Shown here in pieces: positions 16,695 through 26,502 of a stretch of DNA of 64,000 nt. Under the pieces are notes generated by a model. That model saw only the letters and a program-made list of their open reading frames with translations. It had not been told where the DNA came from and did no database searches. The position numbers and the translations under genes were made by a program. The DNA comes from Dyella sp. A6. Its GTDB lineage: Bacteria > Pseudomonadota > Gammaproteobacteria > Xanthomonadales > Rhodanobacteraceae. How positions within the stretch are numbered: position 1 is the stretch's first letter; each line of letters starts with the position of its first letter. Location: the NCBI RefSeq assembly GCF_036320485.1, contig NZ_CP132911.1, forward strand, positions 3,348,001 through 3,412,000, read 5' to 3'.

Positions 16695-18527
16695 ATGAAT
16701 CGACGCGACCTGCTCAAAGCCGCCCTCGCCGCCCCACTGCTCCCGCTGCTGGCGCGGGCGGGCGCCCTGCTTCCCGAAACCGTCGGCGCCATCGGCGGCA
16801 TCGGCGGCCCGGCAGGGCGCACCCTCGCCCGCATACGCCCCGGGCAGGCCAGCTGGCCGGCATCCGCCGAATGGGACGCGCTGCGCCGGGCCGTGGGCGG
16901 CCGGCTGCTGCAGCCGGTCTCGCCGTTCGCCCATTGCCCGTCCGACGCCTGCAGCGCGGCCCTGCACCAGTTGGACAACCCGTTCGCATTGGGGGACGAC
17001 CCTGCGCTGACCCAGACCAGCGGCTGGGCCGACGCCTGGACCTCGCGTCCCAGCGCCTGGGCGGTGGCGGCCGAATGCACCGCCGACGTGGTCGCCGCGG
17101 TGAACTTCGCCCGCCAGCACCGCCTGCGGCTGGTGGTGAAGGGTGGCGGGCACAGCTATCAGGGCACGTCCGATGCCCCCGATTCGCTGCTGGTCTGGCC
17201 GCGTCACATGAACAAGGTGACGCTGCACGACGCCTTCGTACCCCGCCACGGCGCCGGCCAGGTGGCGCCGGTGCCGGCGGTGACGCTGGAGGCTGGCGCA
17301 CTGTGGATCGATGCCTACCACGCCGTCACCACCCTGGGCGGACGCTACGTGCAGGGTGGCGGCTGCACGACGGTCGGCGTGGCGGGCCTGGTGCAGAGCG
17401 GCGGCTTCGGCAGCTTTTCCAAGCGCTACGGCAGCGCGGCCGGCAACCTGCTGGAGGCCGAAGTGGTCACTGCCGACGGCGTGGTGCGTGTGGTCAACGC
17501 CCACAGCGAGCCCGAACTTTTCTGGGCCATCAAGGGCGGCGGCGGCGGCAGCCTGGGCGTGGTGACCCGGCTGACCCTGCGCACGTTCGACCTGCCCGAT
17601 TACTTCGGTGCCGTCTTCGGGCGCATCGAAGCCGCCACGCCGGATGCCTACCGCGCGCTGATCCGGCACTTCGTGGCGTTCTACCGCAAGATGCTGTTCA
17701 ACCCGCACTGGGGCGAGCAGGCAGGCTTCCACAACGGCAACACCCTGAAGCTCGCGATGGTGTTCCAGGGCCTGACCGAGGCTGAGGCCAGGCAGACTTG
17801 GGCGCCGTTCCTGGCCTGGGTGAAGGCGCGGGGCGAATACACCGTCAGCGAACCACTGGCGGTCGCCGCGATTCCCGCGCGCCATTTCTGGGACGCGGAC
17901 TACTTTCGCCGGCACGCGCCGCAATATGCCGTGCCCGACAACCGCCCGGGCGCGCCCGCCTATCACATGGTCTGGCGCAACGACGTGGACCAGGTGGGCT
18001 GGTTCATCCACGGCTACCGCTCCGCCTGGCTGCCCGCCGCCTTGCTGCGGCCTGCACGTGAAGCGGAGCTCGCCGATGCCCTTTTCGCCGCCTCGCAGCA
18101 GTACGACTTCGCGCTGCACTTCAACAAGGGCCTGGCCGGAGCCCCGGCCGACGCCGTCGACCGCGCACGCGACACCGCCACCCACCCGCACATGCTGGAC
18201 GCCTTCGCGCTGGCGATCTGCGCTGACGGCGGAGCGCCCGCGTTCCCCGGCATGCCGGGCCCCAGCCCCGACCTGACCCGTGCACGCCGGCAGGCCACGA
18301 AGATCGACCACGCCATGGATGCGCTGCTCGAGGTCGCACCGGATGCGGGCTCGTACGTGTCCGAGAGCGACTATTTCCTGCGCGACTGGCAACAGCGTTT
18401 CTGGGGACCGAACTACCGGCGCCTGGCTGCCGCCAAGCGCCGCTACGATCCCGACGGCCTGTTCTTTGTGCATCACGGCGTCGGCAGCGAGGACTGGAGC
18501 GCGGACGGCTTCACCCGGCAGCGCTGA
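16695..18527 (+). CDS. Tat-exported FAD-linked oxidoreductase (BBE-like, bicovalent FAD)
   Basis: The 610-residue protein has a twin-arginine signal (MNRRDLLKAALAAPLLPLLARA), so it is folded before export. The FAD_binding_4 domain has His153 in KGGGHSYQG and Cys224 in GGGCTTVGVAG. These align with the two flavin-linking residues of berberine-bridge-type enzymes, predicting bicovalent FAD. The BBE segment lies at the C-terminus (NYRRLAAAKRRYDPDGLFFVHHG). Such enzymes oxidise sugars or alcohols; the substrate is not predictable. GGAAGG precedes the ATG. It is divergent from a LytTR membrane regulator. Confidence 0.9.
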   Translation: MNRRDLLKAALAAPLLPLLARAGALLPETVGAIGGIGGPAGRTLARIRPGQASWPASAEWDALRRAVGGRLLQPVSPFAHCPSDACSAALHQLDNPFALGDDPALTQTSGWADAWTSRPSAWAVAAECTADVVAAVNFARQHRLRLVVKGGGHSYQGTSDAPDSLLVWPRHMNKVTLHDAFVPRHGAGQVAPVPAVTLEAGALWIDAYHAVTTLGGRYVQGGGCTTVGVAGLVQSGGFGSFSKRYGSAAGNLLEAEVVTADGVVRVVNAHSEPELFWAIKGGGGGSLGVVTRLTLRTFDLPDYFGAVFGRIEAATPDAYRALIRHFVAFYRKMLFNPHWGEQAGFHNGNTLKLAMVFQGLTEAEARQTWAPFLAWVKARGEYTVSEPLAVAAIPARHFWDADYFRRHAPQYAVPDNRPGAPAYHMVWRNDVDQVGWFIHGYRSAWLPAALLRPAREAELADALFAASQQYDFALHFNKGLAGAPADAVDRARDTATHPHMLDAFALAICADGGAPAFPGMPGPSPDLTRARRQATKIDHAMDALLEVAPDAGSYVSESDYFLRDWQQRFWGPNYRRLAAAKRRYDPDGLFFVHHGVGSEDWSADGFTRQR

Positions 18528-18552
18528 AGCGCGCATGCCGGCGTGCCGGCAG

Positions 18553-18577
18553 CGTCCGTCCGGTTTGCGGACGGACG
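18553..18577 (+). terminator. Hairpin after the flavoprotein gene
   Basis: CGTCCGTCCG and CGGACGGACG form a perfect 10-bp stem with a GTTTG loop, 25 bases after the stop codon. There is no T-run, so it may be a weak or Rho-assisted terminator. Confidence 0.45.
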
Positions 18578-18633
18578 TCCACTTGTGGCGCCTGCGCCAG
18601 CACCGATAATAGGCGCGCCCCGCAAGGATTCCC

Positions 18634-19896
18634 ATGTCGCTCCCGTCCACGCCTTCGTCCGCGCTGCTGCGCAAACACCCCGCTTTCATCGCGTTCTGGT
18701 TCTCGCGCATTGCCTCCGGCTTCGGTTTCCAGATGCTGTCGGTGGCGGTGGGCTGGCAGGTCTATTCGATCACCGGGCGCGCCTTCGACCTGGGCCTGAT
18801 CGGACTGGTGCAGTTCATCCCCTCGGTACTGCTGGCGCTGCCGGCCGGGCACGTGGCCGACCAGTTCGAACGGCGGCGGGTGGTGCTGATCGGGCAGATC
18901 GTGGAATGGACGGCCATCGTGCTGCTGGCCGCGCTGACCCTGCTCGGCCGCATCCACGAGCTGGGCATCCTGCTGCTGGTGTTCGTGATCGGCGTGGCCA
19001 AGGCCTTCGAGGCGCCGTCGATGCAGTCGCTGCTGCCGGCGCTGGTGCCTACCTCGATCCTGCCGCGCGCGGTGGCGGTGAGCGGCTCGGCGTTCCAGAT
19101 GGCGATGATCCTCGGCCCCGCGGTGGGCGGCCTACTCTATGTGGCCGGGCCGGGCGTGGTGTACCTGACGGCCGCCGCGCTGTACCTGATCGCAGCGACC
19201 ATGATGGCGGTACTGCGTTACGAACAGGCACCGCCGAAACGCGAACCGGCCACGATGAAGACGCTGTTCGCCGGCGTGCATTTCATCCGCGAGCGCAAGG
19301 ACGTGCTGGGCGTGATCTCGCTGGACCTGTTCGCGGTGTTGCTGGGCGGCGCCACCGCGCTGCTGCCGATCTTCGCGCGCGACATCCTGCATACCGGCCC
19401 GTGGGGCCTCGGCCTGTTGCGCGCGGCACCGGCGGTGGGCGCACTGCTGATGTCGGTGTGGCTGGCCCGGCACGAGATGCAGCGCCGTGTGGGCATGATC
19501 ATGTTCGTCTCGGTGGCCGGCTTCGGCCTGGCTACGCTGGTGTTCGCCGTATCGACCATGCTGTGGCTGTCGCTGGCAGCCCTGTTCGCGCTGGGGGCGT
19601 TCGACATGGTGAGCATGGTGATCCGCGGCTCCCTGGTGCAGCTGGACACGCCGGACGCCATGCGTGGCCGCGTCAATGCGGTGAACTCGATCTTCATCAA
19701 CACGTCGAACCAGCTCGGCGAGTTCGAGTCGGGCATGCTCGCCGCCCTGGTCGGCGCGGTGAACGCGACGCTGCTGGGCGGCATCGGCACGCTGCTGGTG
19801 GTGGGGCTGTGGATGGGCATGTTCCCCAGTCTGCGGCGCAGACAATCGCTGCATGTGGCCACCGGCGATACGGAATCCAGTGCCGAAGTGATCTAA
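18634..19896 (+). CDS. MFS transporter (EntS-like, DHA3 group)
   Basis: The 420-residue protein has about twelve hydrophobic helices. It carries the MFS motif between helices 2 and 3 (LPAGHVADQFERRRVV) and the DHA3-like opening (PAFIAFWFSRIASGFGFQMLSVAVGWQVY). It is an inner-membrane, proton-driven exporter of an unknown small molecule. AAGGATTCCC precedes the ATG. It follows the flavoprotein gene on the same strand across a hairpin, and is followed by a GST gene 87 bases on. Co-regulation is possible but not shown. Confidence 0.9.
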   Translation: MSLPSTPSSALLRKHPAFIAFWFSRIASGFGFQMLSVAVGWQVYSITGRAFDLGLIGLVQFIPSVLLALPAGHVADQFERRRVVLIGQIVEWTAIVLLAALTLLGRIHELGILLLVFVIGVAKAFEAPSMQSLLPALVPTSILPRAVAVSGSAFQMAMILGPAVGGLLYVAGPGVVYLTAAALYLIAATMMAVLRYEQAPPKREPATMKTLFAGVHFIRERKDVLGVISLDLFAVLLGGATALLPIFARDILHTGPWGLGLLRAAPAVGALLMSVWLARHEMQRRVGMIMFVSVAGFGLATLVFAVSTMLWLSLAALFALGAFDMVSMVIRGSLVQLDTPDAMRGRVNAVNSIFINTSNQLGEFESGMLAALVGAVNATLLGGIGTLLVVGLWMGMFPSLRRRQSLHVATGDTESSAEVI

Positions 19897-19983
19897 ACGG
19901 CCATCGGCAACGTAACGGAAGCCATCACGGTCGCATCCCCGCCTGCCAGACCGGCAGCAGCGCCGTGAGCACCGGAGCCTGCC

Positions 19984-20652
19984 TTGATCGTCGTCCATCA
20001 TCTGAACAACTCCCGCTCACAACGCGTCCTGTGGCTGCTGGAGGAGCTGGGCCTGCCGTACGAGATCAAGCGCTACCGGCGCGACCCGAAGACCATGCTG
20101 GCACCGCCTGAACTGCGCGCGGTGCATCCGCTGGGCAAGTCGCCGGTGGTCGAGGACAGCGACCTGGTGCTGGCCGAGTCCGGCGCCATCGTCGAGTACC
20201 TGGCCGATCGCTACGGTGCCGGCACCCTGATACCGGAAACCGGTACGCCAGCACGACTGCGCTGTACGTACTGGCTGCATTACGCCGAAGGCTCGGCGAT
20301 GCTTCCGCTGATGTTGAAACTGGTGTTCCGCAGGGTCGAGAAGGCTCCCGCGCCATTCTTCGTCAGGCCCGTCGCACGCAGGATCGCCGCCCAGGTGCAG
20401 CAAAGCTTCATCGATCCGCAGATCGCGCTGCATCTGGATTACATGGAAGGCGAACTCGGCAAGACCGACTGGTTCGGCGGCGACCATTTCAGCGTGGCCG
20501 ACATCCAGATGAGCTTCCCGCTGGAAGCCGCTGCCGCACGCGGGGGCCTGGACGCCACCCGGCCGCGACTGCAGGCCTTTCTGGAGCGTATCCACGCCCG
20601 CCCCGCCTACCGCCGCGCGCTGGAGCGGGGCGGCGAGTACGTCCTGGGCTGA
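19984..20652 (+). CDS. Glutathione S-transferase family protein
   Basis: The 222-residue protein has a thioredoxin-fold N-terminal domain (about 1-80: IVVHHLNNSRSQRVLWLLEELGLPYE, HPLGKSPVVED, LAESGAIVEYLADRY). The helical C-terminal GST domain contains GDHFSVADIQMSF. The SRSQR turn holds the likely glutathione-activating serine. It probably conjugates or reduces electrophiles and peroxides with glutathione. It starts at a TTG with GGAG about eight bases ahead. It lies after the MFS gene. Confidence 0.92.
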   Translation: MIVVHHLNNSRSQRVLWLLEELGLPYEIKRYRRDPKTMLAPPELRAVHPLGKSPVVEDSDLVLAESGAIVEYLADRYGAGTLIPETGTPARLRCTYWLHYAEGSAMLPLMLKLVFRRVEKAPAPFFVRPVARRIAAQVQQSFIDPQIALHLDYMEGELGKTDWFGGDHFSVADIQMSFPLEAAAARGGLDATRPRLQAFLERIHARPAYRRALERGGEYVLG

Positions 20653-20729
20653 GCGCTCACCCGCGCTGTTTACGTGTGGCTCACGCGGAGGCTGGCACCG
20701 TGGGCTTCCAACGAACAAGGAGCCTGCGC

Positions 20730-21047
20730 ATGAGAAGGCAACGTGAACTGGAAAGCCACATGGAAGATCTCGGCGACCGTGTGCGTCGCCATGTCGACGA
20801 CGCCAGCGACGCGGCGCGCGGCTGGGTGAGCAAGGGCCGCAATGCGGCAGCGCGCTTCGGCAACCGCGACTACGGGCGGCGCATCTCCAACGCGGCAGGA
20901 GACTTCGCCGACGAAGCGAACTACCGGTACCGCCGGTTGCGTCGCCAGGTGAAGCGCCACCCGGTCGCCACCACCGCCATCGTGGCGGGCACGGTCGGCG
21001 CCCTGCTGTTGTTGTGGCGTGCCTTCGGGCGCACCGACGAGGAATGA
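20730..21047 (+). CDS. YqjD/ElaB/DUF883-like membrane-anchored protein
   Basis: The 105-residue protein has a highly charged helical N-terminal part (RRQRELESHMEDLGDRVRRHV, DDASDAARGWVSKGRNAAARF). A single C-terminal membrane helix follows (HPVATTAIVAGTVGALLLLWRAF). This tail-anchored layout is that of YqjD/ElaB proteins, which bind ribosomes at the membrane in stationary phase in E. coli. The ATG at 20730 has AAGGAG ahead; an ATG 54 bases earlier is less likely. A very strong terminator follows. Confidence 0.78.
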   Translation: MRRQRELESHMEDLGDRVRRHVDDASDAARGWVSKGRNAAARFGNRDYGRRISNAAGDFADEANYRYRRLRRQVKRHPVATTAIVAGTVGALLLLWRAFGRTDEE

Positions 21048-21067
21048 TCGCCCCCTGTCGCACCGCC

Positions 21068-21103
21068 AACGAAAAAGCCGCCCGGATGGGCGGCTTTTTC
21101 GTT
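21068..21103. terminator. Strong bidirectional terminator between the YqjD-like gene and aceE
   Basis: A perfect 16-bp stem, AACGAAAAAGCCGCCC / GGGCGGCTTTTTCGTT, has a GGAT loop. T-runs on both strands serve the two convergent genes. Confidence 0.95.
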
Positions 21104-21135
21104 GCTGATCCAGATGGCTCAGACCAGACAAACAC

Positions 21136-23829
21136 TCAGACCGTCAGCGGGTTGGGCTTGTCCGGATCGAGCTTGTACTCCTTGATCGCACGGGCCACGT
21201 CCTTAGCATTGACCTTGCCGTCCTTCGCCAGCGCCGACAGCGCTGCATGGGCGACCCAATAGCGGTCGACCTCGAAGAAATCACGCAGGTGCGCACGGGT
21301 GTCGGAACGACCGAAACCGTCCGTGCCCAGCACCGTGTAGCGCATGCCGTCGGGCATGAACGCACGGATCTGGTCCGCGTACTCGCGCACATAGTCGGTG
21401 GCGGCCACGGCCGGACCCTGGTGACCTTCCAGCAGGCTGGTCACGTACGGCACGCGCTGCTTGGCTTCCGGATGCAGGCGGTTCCAGCGCTCGGCGTCGA
21501 AACCGTCGCGGCGCAGCTCGATGAAGCTGGGCACCGACCAGATGTCGGCGCTGACGCCGAAGTCCTTCTCCAGCAGCTCGGCGGCAGCGATCACCTCGCG
21601 CAGGATGGTGCCGGAGCCCATCAGCTGAACGCGCGGCTCGCCCTTCTTCGGCTTGCCCGCATCCTTGAACAGGTACATGCCCTTGAGGATGCCCTCCGCG
21701 CTGCCTTCCGGCATGTCCGGATGCGCGTAGTTCTCGTTCATCACGGTGAGGTAGTAGTAGTGGTCCTCCTGGTCCTGGAGCATGCTGCGCACGCCGTCCT
21801 GCAGGATCACCGCTACCTCGTAGGAGAAGGTCGGGTCGTACGACTTCACGTTCGGGATCGCACCGGACATCAGGTGCGAATGGCCGTCCTCGTGCTGCAG
21901 GCCCTCGCCATTGAGCGTGGTCCGGCCGGCCGTACCGCCAACCAGGAAGCCACGCGCACGCGAATCGCCGGCAGCCCAGGCCAGATCGCCGATGCGCTGG
22001 AAGCCGAACATCGAGTAGTAGATGAAGAACGGCAGCATCGGCACGTTGCTGATGCTGTAGCTGGTTGCCGCCGCCATCCACGCGGCCATGCCACCCGCCT
22101 CGGAGATGCCTTCCTGCAGCACCTGGCCCTTCTGGTCCTCGCGGTAGTACAGCAGCTGGTCGGCATCCTGCGGGCGGTACTTCTGGCCGAACGGCGCATA
22201 GATGCCGATCTGGCGGAACATGCCTTCCATGCCGAAGGTGCGCGCCTCGTCGGCCACGATCGGCACCACGCGCGGCCCCACCTGCTTGTCACGCAGCAGC
22301 AGGTTGATGCCGCGCACGAATGCCATGGTGGTGCTGATTTCGCGCTCGCCGGTGCCCTTGGTGATCTGCTCGTAGGCAGCCAGGTCGGGGGCCTTGAAGC
22401 TCTCGTCGGCCTTGCGGCGACGCTGCGGCAGGAAACCGCCCAGCGCCTTGCGGCGCTCGAGCATGTACTGCACCTCGTCCGAGTCCTTGCCCGGGTGGTA
22501 GTACGGCACGTCCTTGAGCTTGTCGTCGGGAATCGGGATGTTGAAGCGGTCGCGGAAGTGCTTCACCGCCTCCTCGTCCAGCTTCTTCTGCTGGTGGGTC
22601 GGGTTCTGCGACTCGCCGGCCGCGCCCATGCCATAACCCTTCACCGTCTTGGCCAAGATCACCGTGGGCATGCCCTCGGTGTGCACGGCGGCGTGGTAGG
22701 CCGCGTACACCTTGTGCGGATCGTGACCGCCACGGTTGAGACGCCAGATGTCGTCATCGGACAGGTTGGCCACCATCGCGCGCGTCTGCGGGTACTTGCC
22801 GAAGAAATGCTCGCGCGTGTAGGCGCCACCGAAGGCCTTGCAGGCCTGGTACTCGCCATCGACGGTTTCCATCATCAGCTTGCGCAGCGTGCCGTCGGTA
22901 TCGCGCGCCAGGAGCGGATCCCAATAGCTGCCCCAGACCAGCTTGATGGCGTTCCAGCCGGCACCGCGGAACACGCCCTCGAGCTCTTGGATGATCTTGC
23001 CGTTGCCGCGCACCGGGCCGTCCAGGCGCTGCAGGTTGCAGTTGATCACGAAGATCAGGTTGTCCAGCTTCTCGCGGCCGGCCAGCGCGATCGCGCCCAG
23101 GCTCTCCGGCTCGTCGGTTTCGCCGTCGCCCATGAAGCACCAGATCTTGCGATCGGACTTGGGAATCAGGCCGCGATGCTCCAGGTACTTCCAGAACTGC
23201 GCCTGGTAGATCGCCTGGATCGGACCCAGACCCATCGACACCGTCGGCACCTGCCAGTAATCCGGCATCAGCCAGGGGTGCGGATAGGACGACAGACCGT
23301 GGCCCTTGCCGGCCACTTCCATACGGAACAGATCGAGCTGCTCCGTGCTGATGCGGCCTTCCAGGAACGAGCGGGCGTAGATGCCGGGGCTGGAGTGGCC
23401 CTGATGGAAGATCAGGTCGCCCGGATGCTCGGCGCTGGGTGCGCGCCAGAAATGGTTGAAGCCCACGTCGTACAGGGTGGCGGACGAGGCGAAGCTGGCG
23501 ATATGGCCGCCCAGCTCGCCCGGCTTGCGGTTGGCGCGCACCACCATCGCCATGGCGTTCCAGCGGATCAGCGTGCGGATGCGCCACTCCATCGCCGCGT
23601 CGCCCGACATCTTCGCTTCGTTGGCGGGGGCGATGGTGTTGACGTATTCGGTGGTGGGATCGAACGGCAGGTAGCCGCCGGAGCGGCGCGTGGTGTCGAC
23701 CATGCGCTCGAGCAGAAAATGCGCGCGCTCGGTGCCGTCATGTTGGATCACCGCATCGAGCGAGTCGATCCATTCGCGGGTTTCGGTGGGGTCGATGTCC
23801 TGGTTGAGGATATCGTCGAGCTGATCCAT
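21136..23829 (-). CDS. aceE: Pyruvate dehydrogenase E1 component, homodimeric type
   Basis: This 897-residue thiamine-diphosphate enzyme decarboxylates pyruvate and acetylates the E2 lipoyl arms. The ThDP/Mg motif is GDGETDEPES (234-243) with NCN at 263-265. Other family blocks are visible (GGHIASFASSATLYDVGFNHFW; HQGHSSPGIYARSFLEGR; YPHPWLMPDYWQVPTVSMGLGP). The ATG at 23829 is chosen because GGAGA precedes it and the protein then starts as E. coli AceE does. It stands alone, about 14 kb from aceF-mscS-lpd, and is followed by a strong terminator. The malic enzyme gene upstream is on the same strand. Confidence 0.97.
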   Translation of the reverse strand: MDQLDDILNQDIDPTETREWIDSLDAVIQHDGTERAHFLLERMVDTTRRSGGYLPFDPTTEYVNTIAPANEAKMSGDAAMEWRIRTLIRWNAMAMVVRANRKPGELGGHIASFASSATLYDVGFNHFWRAPSAEHPGDLIFHQGHSSPGIYARSFLEGRISTEQLDLFRMEVAGKGHGLSSYPHPWLMPDYWQVPTVSMGLGPIQAIYQAQFWKYLEHRGLIPKSDRKIWCFMGDGETDEPESLGAIALAGREKLDNLIFVINCNLQRLDGPVRGNGKIIQELEGVFRGAGWNAIKLVWGSYWDPLLARDTDGTLRKLMMETVDGEYQACKAFGGAYTREHFFGKYPQTRAMVANLSDDDIWRLNRGGHDPHKVYAAYHAAVHTEGMPTVILAKTVKGYGMGAAGESQNPTHQQKKLDEEAVKHFRDRFNIPIPDDKLKDVPYYHPGKDSDEVQYMLERRKALGGFLPQRRRKADESFKAPDLAAYEQITKGTGEREISTTMAFVRGINLLLRDKQVGPRVVPIVADEARTFGMEGMFRQIGIYAPFGQKYRPQDADQLLYYREDQKGQVLQEGISEAGGMAAWMAAATSYSISNVPMLPFFIYYSMFGFQRIGDLAWAAGDSRARGFLVGGTAGRTTLNGEGLQHEDGHSHLMSGAIPNVKSYDPTFSYEVAVILQDGVRSMLQDQEDHYYYLTVMNENYAHPDMPEGSAEGILKGMYLFKDAGKPKKGEPRVQLMGSGTILREVIAAAELLEKDFGVSADIWSVPSFIELRRDGFDAERWNRLHPEAKQRVPYVTSLLEGHQGPAVAATDYVREYADQIRAFMPDGMRYTVLGTDGFGRSDTRAHLRDFFEVDRYWVAHAALSALAKDGKVNAKDVARAIKEYKLDPDKPNPLTV

Positions 23830-24017
23830 GAAAGATTCTCCACGGCGCCATGCGGCGCAGCTGCTGATGTAAGGAGGCCGCCACCGGGGAATGCGGCAGT
23901 CTGACAACCAAGTCTAGCCCCCACGCGCGCGCCTGCCAATTAGACGTCCGTCCGTATAGCTCCATGCGCCCACGCATGGAAGCGCGCCAGCCATGCGGCC
24001 GGACGCGCTAGGAAAAA

Positions 24018-26309
24018 TCACCCTCGCCGTTCGCCTTGTGCGGCACGGATCTGCGCATCCACGGCGGCGATCGCGGTCATGTTGACCACGCGGCGCACGC
24101 TGGAGGCCGAGGTGATGATGTGCGCGGACTTGTCCACACCCATCAGAATCGGACCGATCGCCACCCCATCGGTCATCACCCGCACCATGTTGTAGGCGAT
24201 GTTGGCGGCATCCAGGTTGGGCATCACAAACAGGTTGGCCCGGCCCGACAGCGTGGTGCTGGGGAAGATGCGCCGGCGCAGCGTTTCGTCCCATGCGGTG
24301 TCGGCCTGCATCTCGCCGTCCATGTCCAGCTTGGGCGCGCGCTGGCACAGGATTTCGCGCACCTTGCGCATCTTCGCTGCACTGGCATTGTCGTGGCTGC
24401 CGAAATTCGAATGCGACAGCAGCGCCACCTTCGGCTCGATGCCGAACAGCTTGAGGCGATAGCAGGCCTGCATCGTGGCCTCGGCGATCTGCTCGGCACT
24501 GGGGTCGCACTGCACGTGGGTGTCGAGGAAGAACCACGCGCCCTTGTCGTTGATCACGCCGGTCATCGCCGAGGTGCACTGCACGCCCGGGTCCAGCCCG
24601 AACACGCTGCGCAGGTAGCCCAGTTTCTTGTGGTAGCGACCGACCAGACCGCAGATCAGCGCATCGGCCTCGCCACGCTTGACCATCATCGCGGCAATCA
24701 GCGTATGCCGCGAACGCATCAGGTTCTTGGCCGCGTCGGGGGTCACGCCACGGCGCTCCGTCATCGCGTGGTACTGCTGCCAGTACTCGTTGAAGCGCGG
24801 ATCGTCGTTGATGTTGGTCAGCTCGAAATCCACGCCCTCGCGCAGGCGCAGGCCCAGCCGCTTGATGCGCATGTCGATCACGTCGGGACGACCGATCAGG
24901 ACCGGGAAGGCCATCTTCTCGTCCACCACTGTCTGCACGGCGCGCAGTACGGTCTCTTCCTCGCCCTCGGCATAGACCACGCGCTTGCGGTCGGCGCGTG
25001 CACGCTCGTACACCGGCTTCATGATCAGGCCGGTGCGGTAGATGAACTGGCCCAGTTTTTCCTTGTAGGCGTCCATGTCGGCAATCGGGCGCGAGGCCAC
25101 GCCCGAATCCATCGCCGCCTGCGCCACCGCCGGCGCCAGCATCACCAGCAGGCGCGGGTCGAACGGGCGCGGGATCAGGTATTCCGGGCCGAAGGTCGGG
25201 GCTTCGCCGCCATAGGCGCCGGCCAGGTCGCCGGCCTCCATCCGCGCCAGCTCGGCGATGGCGCGCACGCAGGCGGTCTTCATCGCCTCGTTGATGGTGG
25301 TGGCACCCACGTCCAGCGCGCCACGGAAGATGTACGGGAAGCACAGTGCGTTGTTCACCTGGTTCGGGTAATCCGAACGCCCGGTGGCGATGATGCAGTC
25401 GGGCCGCACCTGCTTGGCGTCTTCCGGCGAGATTTCCGGGTTCGGGTTGGCCAGCGCCAGGATCACCGGACGGTCGGCCATGCTGGCCACCATTTCCGGC
25501 TTCAGGATGCCGCCCGCGGACAGCCCGAGGAACACGTCGGCGCCAGCCACGATCTCGGCAAGCGTGCGCTTGTCGGTGTCGCGCGCGTAGCGCTGCTTGT
25601 CCGGATCCATCTGGTCGCGACCGGTATAGAGCACGCCCTCGCGGTCGTAGGCCAGGATGTTCTCCGGCTTCAGGCCCAGCGCCACCAGCATGTCCAGGCA
25701 GGCGATGCCGGCCGCCCCGGCGCCGGCCGTGGCCAGCTTCACGTCCTCGATCTTCTTGCCGACCACTTCCAGCGCGTTGAGCACGGCTGCACCGACGATG
25801 ATGGCGGTACCGTGCTGATCGTCGTGGAACACCGGGATCTTCATCCGCTCGCGCAGCTTGCGCTCGACGATGAAGCACTCCGGCGCCTTGATGTCTTCCA
25901 GGTTGATGCCGCCGAAGGTCGGCTCCATCGCGGCGATGATGTCGACCAGTTTGTCCGGGTCACGCTCGGCCAGTTCGATGTCGAACACGTCGACGCCGGC
26001 GAACTTCTTGAACAGCACGCCCTTGCCTTCCATCACCGGCTTGCCGGCCAGCGGACCGATGTCGCCCAGGCCCAGCACCGCGGTGCCGTTGGTGATCACC
26101 GCCACCAGATTGGAGCGCGCCGTCATCTCGCTGGCTGCGTTCGGGTCGTCGACGATCGCCTCGCAGGCATAGGCCACGCCGGGCGAATAAGCCAGCGACA
26201 GGTCACGCTGGGTCAGCAGCGAGGTGGTCGGGCTGACAGTGATCTTGCCGGGGCGAGGATGACGGTGATATTCGAGCGCAGCGTGGCGCAGGTCTTCGGA
26301 GTGAGCCAT
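24018..26309 (-). CDS. maeB: NADP-dependent malic enzyme with C-terminal phosphotransacetylase-like domain
   Basis: The 763-residue MaeB-type enzyme converts malate to pyruvate and CO2 with NADP+. The malic N-domain ([28 protein letters not shown]) and NAD(P) domain ([26 protein letters not shown]) fill residues 1-420. A PTA-like domain from about 430 to the end ([30 protein letters not shown]) is probably regulatory, sensing acetyl-CoA, as in E. coli. The ATG at 26309 gives the usual MaeB start. It lies upstream of aceE on the same strand, a pyruvate-producing enzyme next to pyruvate dehydrogenase. Confidence 0.95.
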   Translation of the reverse strand: MAHSEDLRHAALEYHRHPRPGKITVSPTTSLLTQRDLSLAYSPGVAYACEAIVDDPNAASEMTARSNLVAVITNGTAVLGLGDIGPLAGKPVMEGKGVLFKKFAGVDVFDIELAERDPDKLVDIIAAMEPTFGGINLEDIKAPECFIVERKLRERMKIPVFHDDQHGTAIIVGAAVLNALEVVGKKIEDVKLATAGAGAAGIACLDMLVALGLKPENILAYDREGVLYTGRDQMDPDKQRYARDTDKRTLAEIVAGADVFLGLSAGGILKPEMVASMADRPVILALANPNPEISPEDAKQVRPDCIIATGRSDYPNQVNNALCFPYIFRGALDVGATTINEAMKTACVRAIAELARMEAGDLAGAYGGEAPTFGPEYLIPRPFDPRLLVMLAPAVAQAAMDSGVASRPIADMDAYKEKLGQFIYRTGLIMKPVYERARADRKRVVYAEGEEETVLRAVQTVVDEKMAFPVLIGRPDVIDMRIKRLGLRLREGVDFELTNINDDPRFNEYWQQYHAMTERRGVTPDAAKNLMRSRHTLIAAMMVKRGEADALICGLVGRYHKKLGYLRSVFGLDPGVQCTSAMTGVINDKGAWFFLDTHVQCDPSAEQIAEATMQACYRLKLFGIEPKVALLSHSNFGSHDNASAAKMRKVREILCQRAPKLDMDGEMQADTAWDETLRRRIFPSTTLSGRANLFVMPNLDAANIAYNMVRVMTDGVAIGPILMGVDKSAHIITSASSVRRVVNMTAIAAVDAQIRAAQGERRG

Positions 26310-26502
26310 CGGAGATGTCGGTTCGATGCGTAAGGAGAGGAGCCGCAGCCTCGCGGCGCGCGTCATGGTAGCACCTGGACACGGCATCCCGGACGCAAAA
26401 TCACGCATCCGATGGCGCGATTCACATGCGAAACATCAGCGGCGGAAAAGACATGCAGCAGGCCCGCCGAGCGCGACCAGGAAGCCGCGCCCGGACAACG
26501 TG

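Noticed and set aside
16560..18710. Very long antisense open frame continuing from the LytTR gene (over 1,000 codons in total)
   Set aside because: It lies opposite the flavoprotein gene, has repetitive Arg/Ala/Gly/His-rich composition and no domain; only the C-terminal 302 residues form a real protein.
21247..26333. Long plus-strand open frames opposite aceE and maeB (about 885 and 765 codons)
   Set aside because: These are shadow frames caused by GC-rich third positions in the real genes; the products are His/Arg/Gly/Ala-rich with no recognisable domain, and the minus-strand genes are unambiguous.
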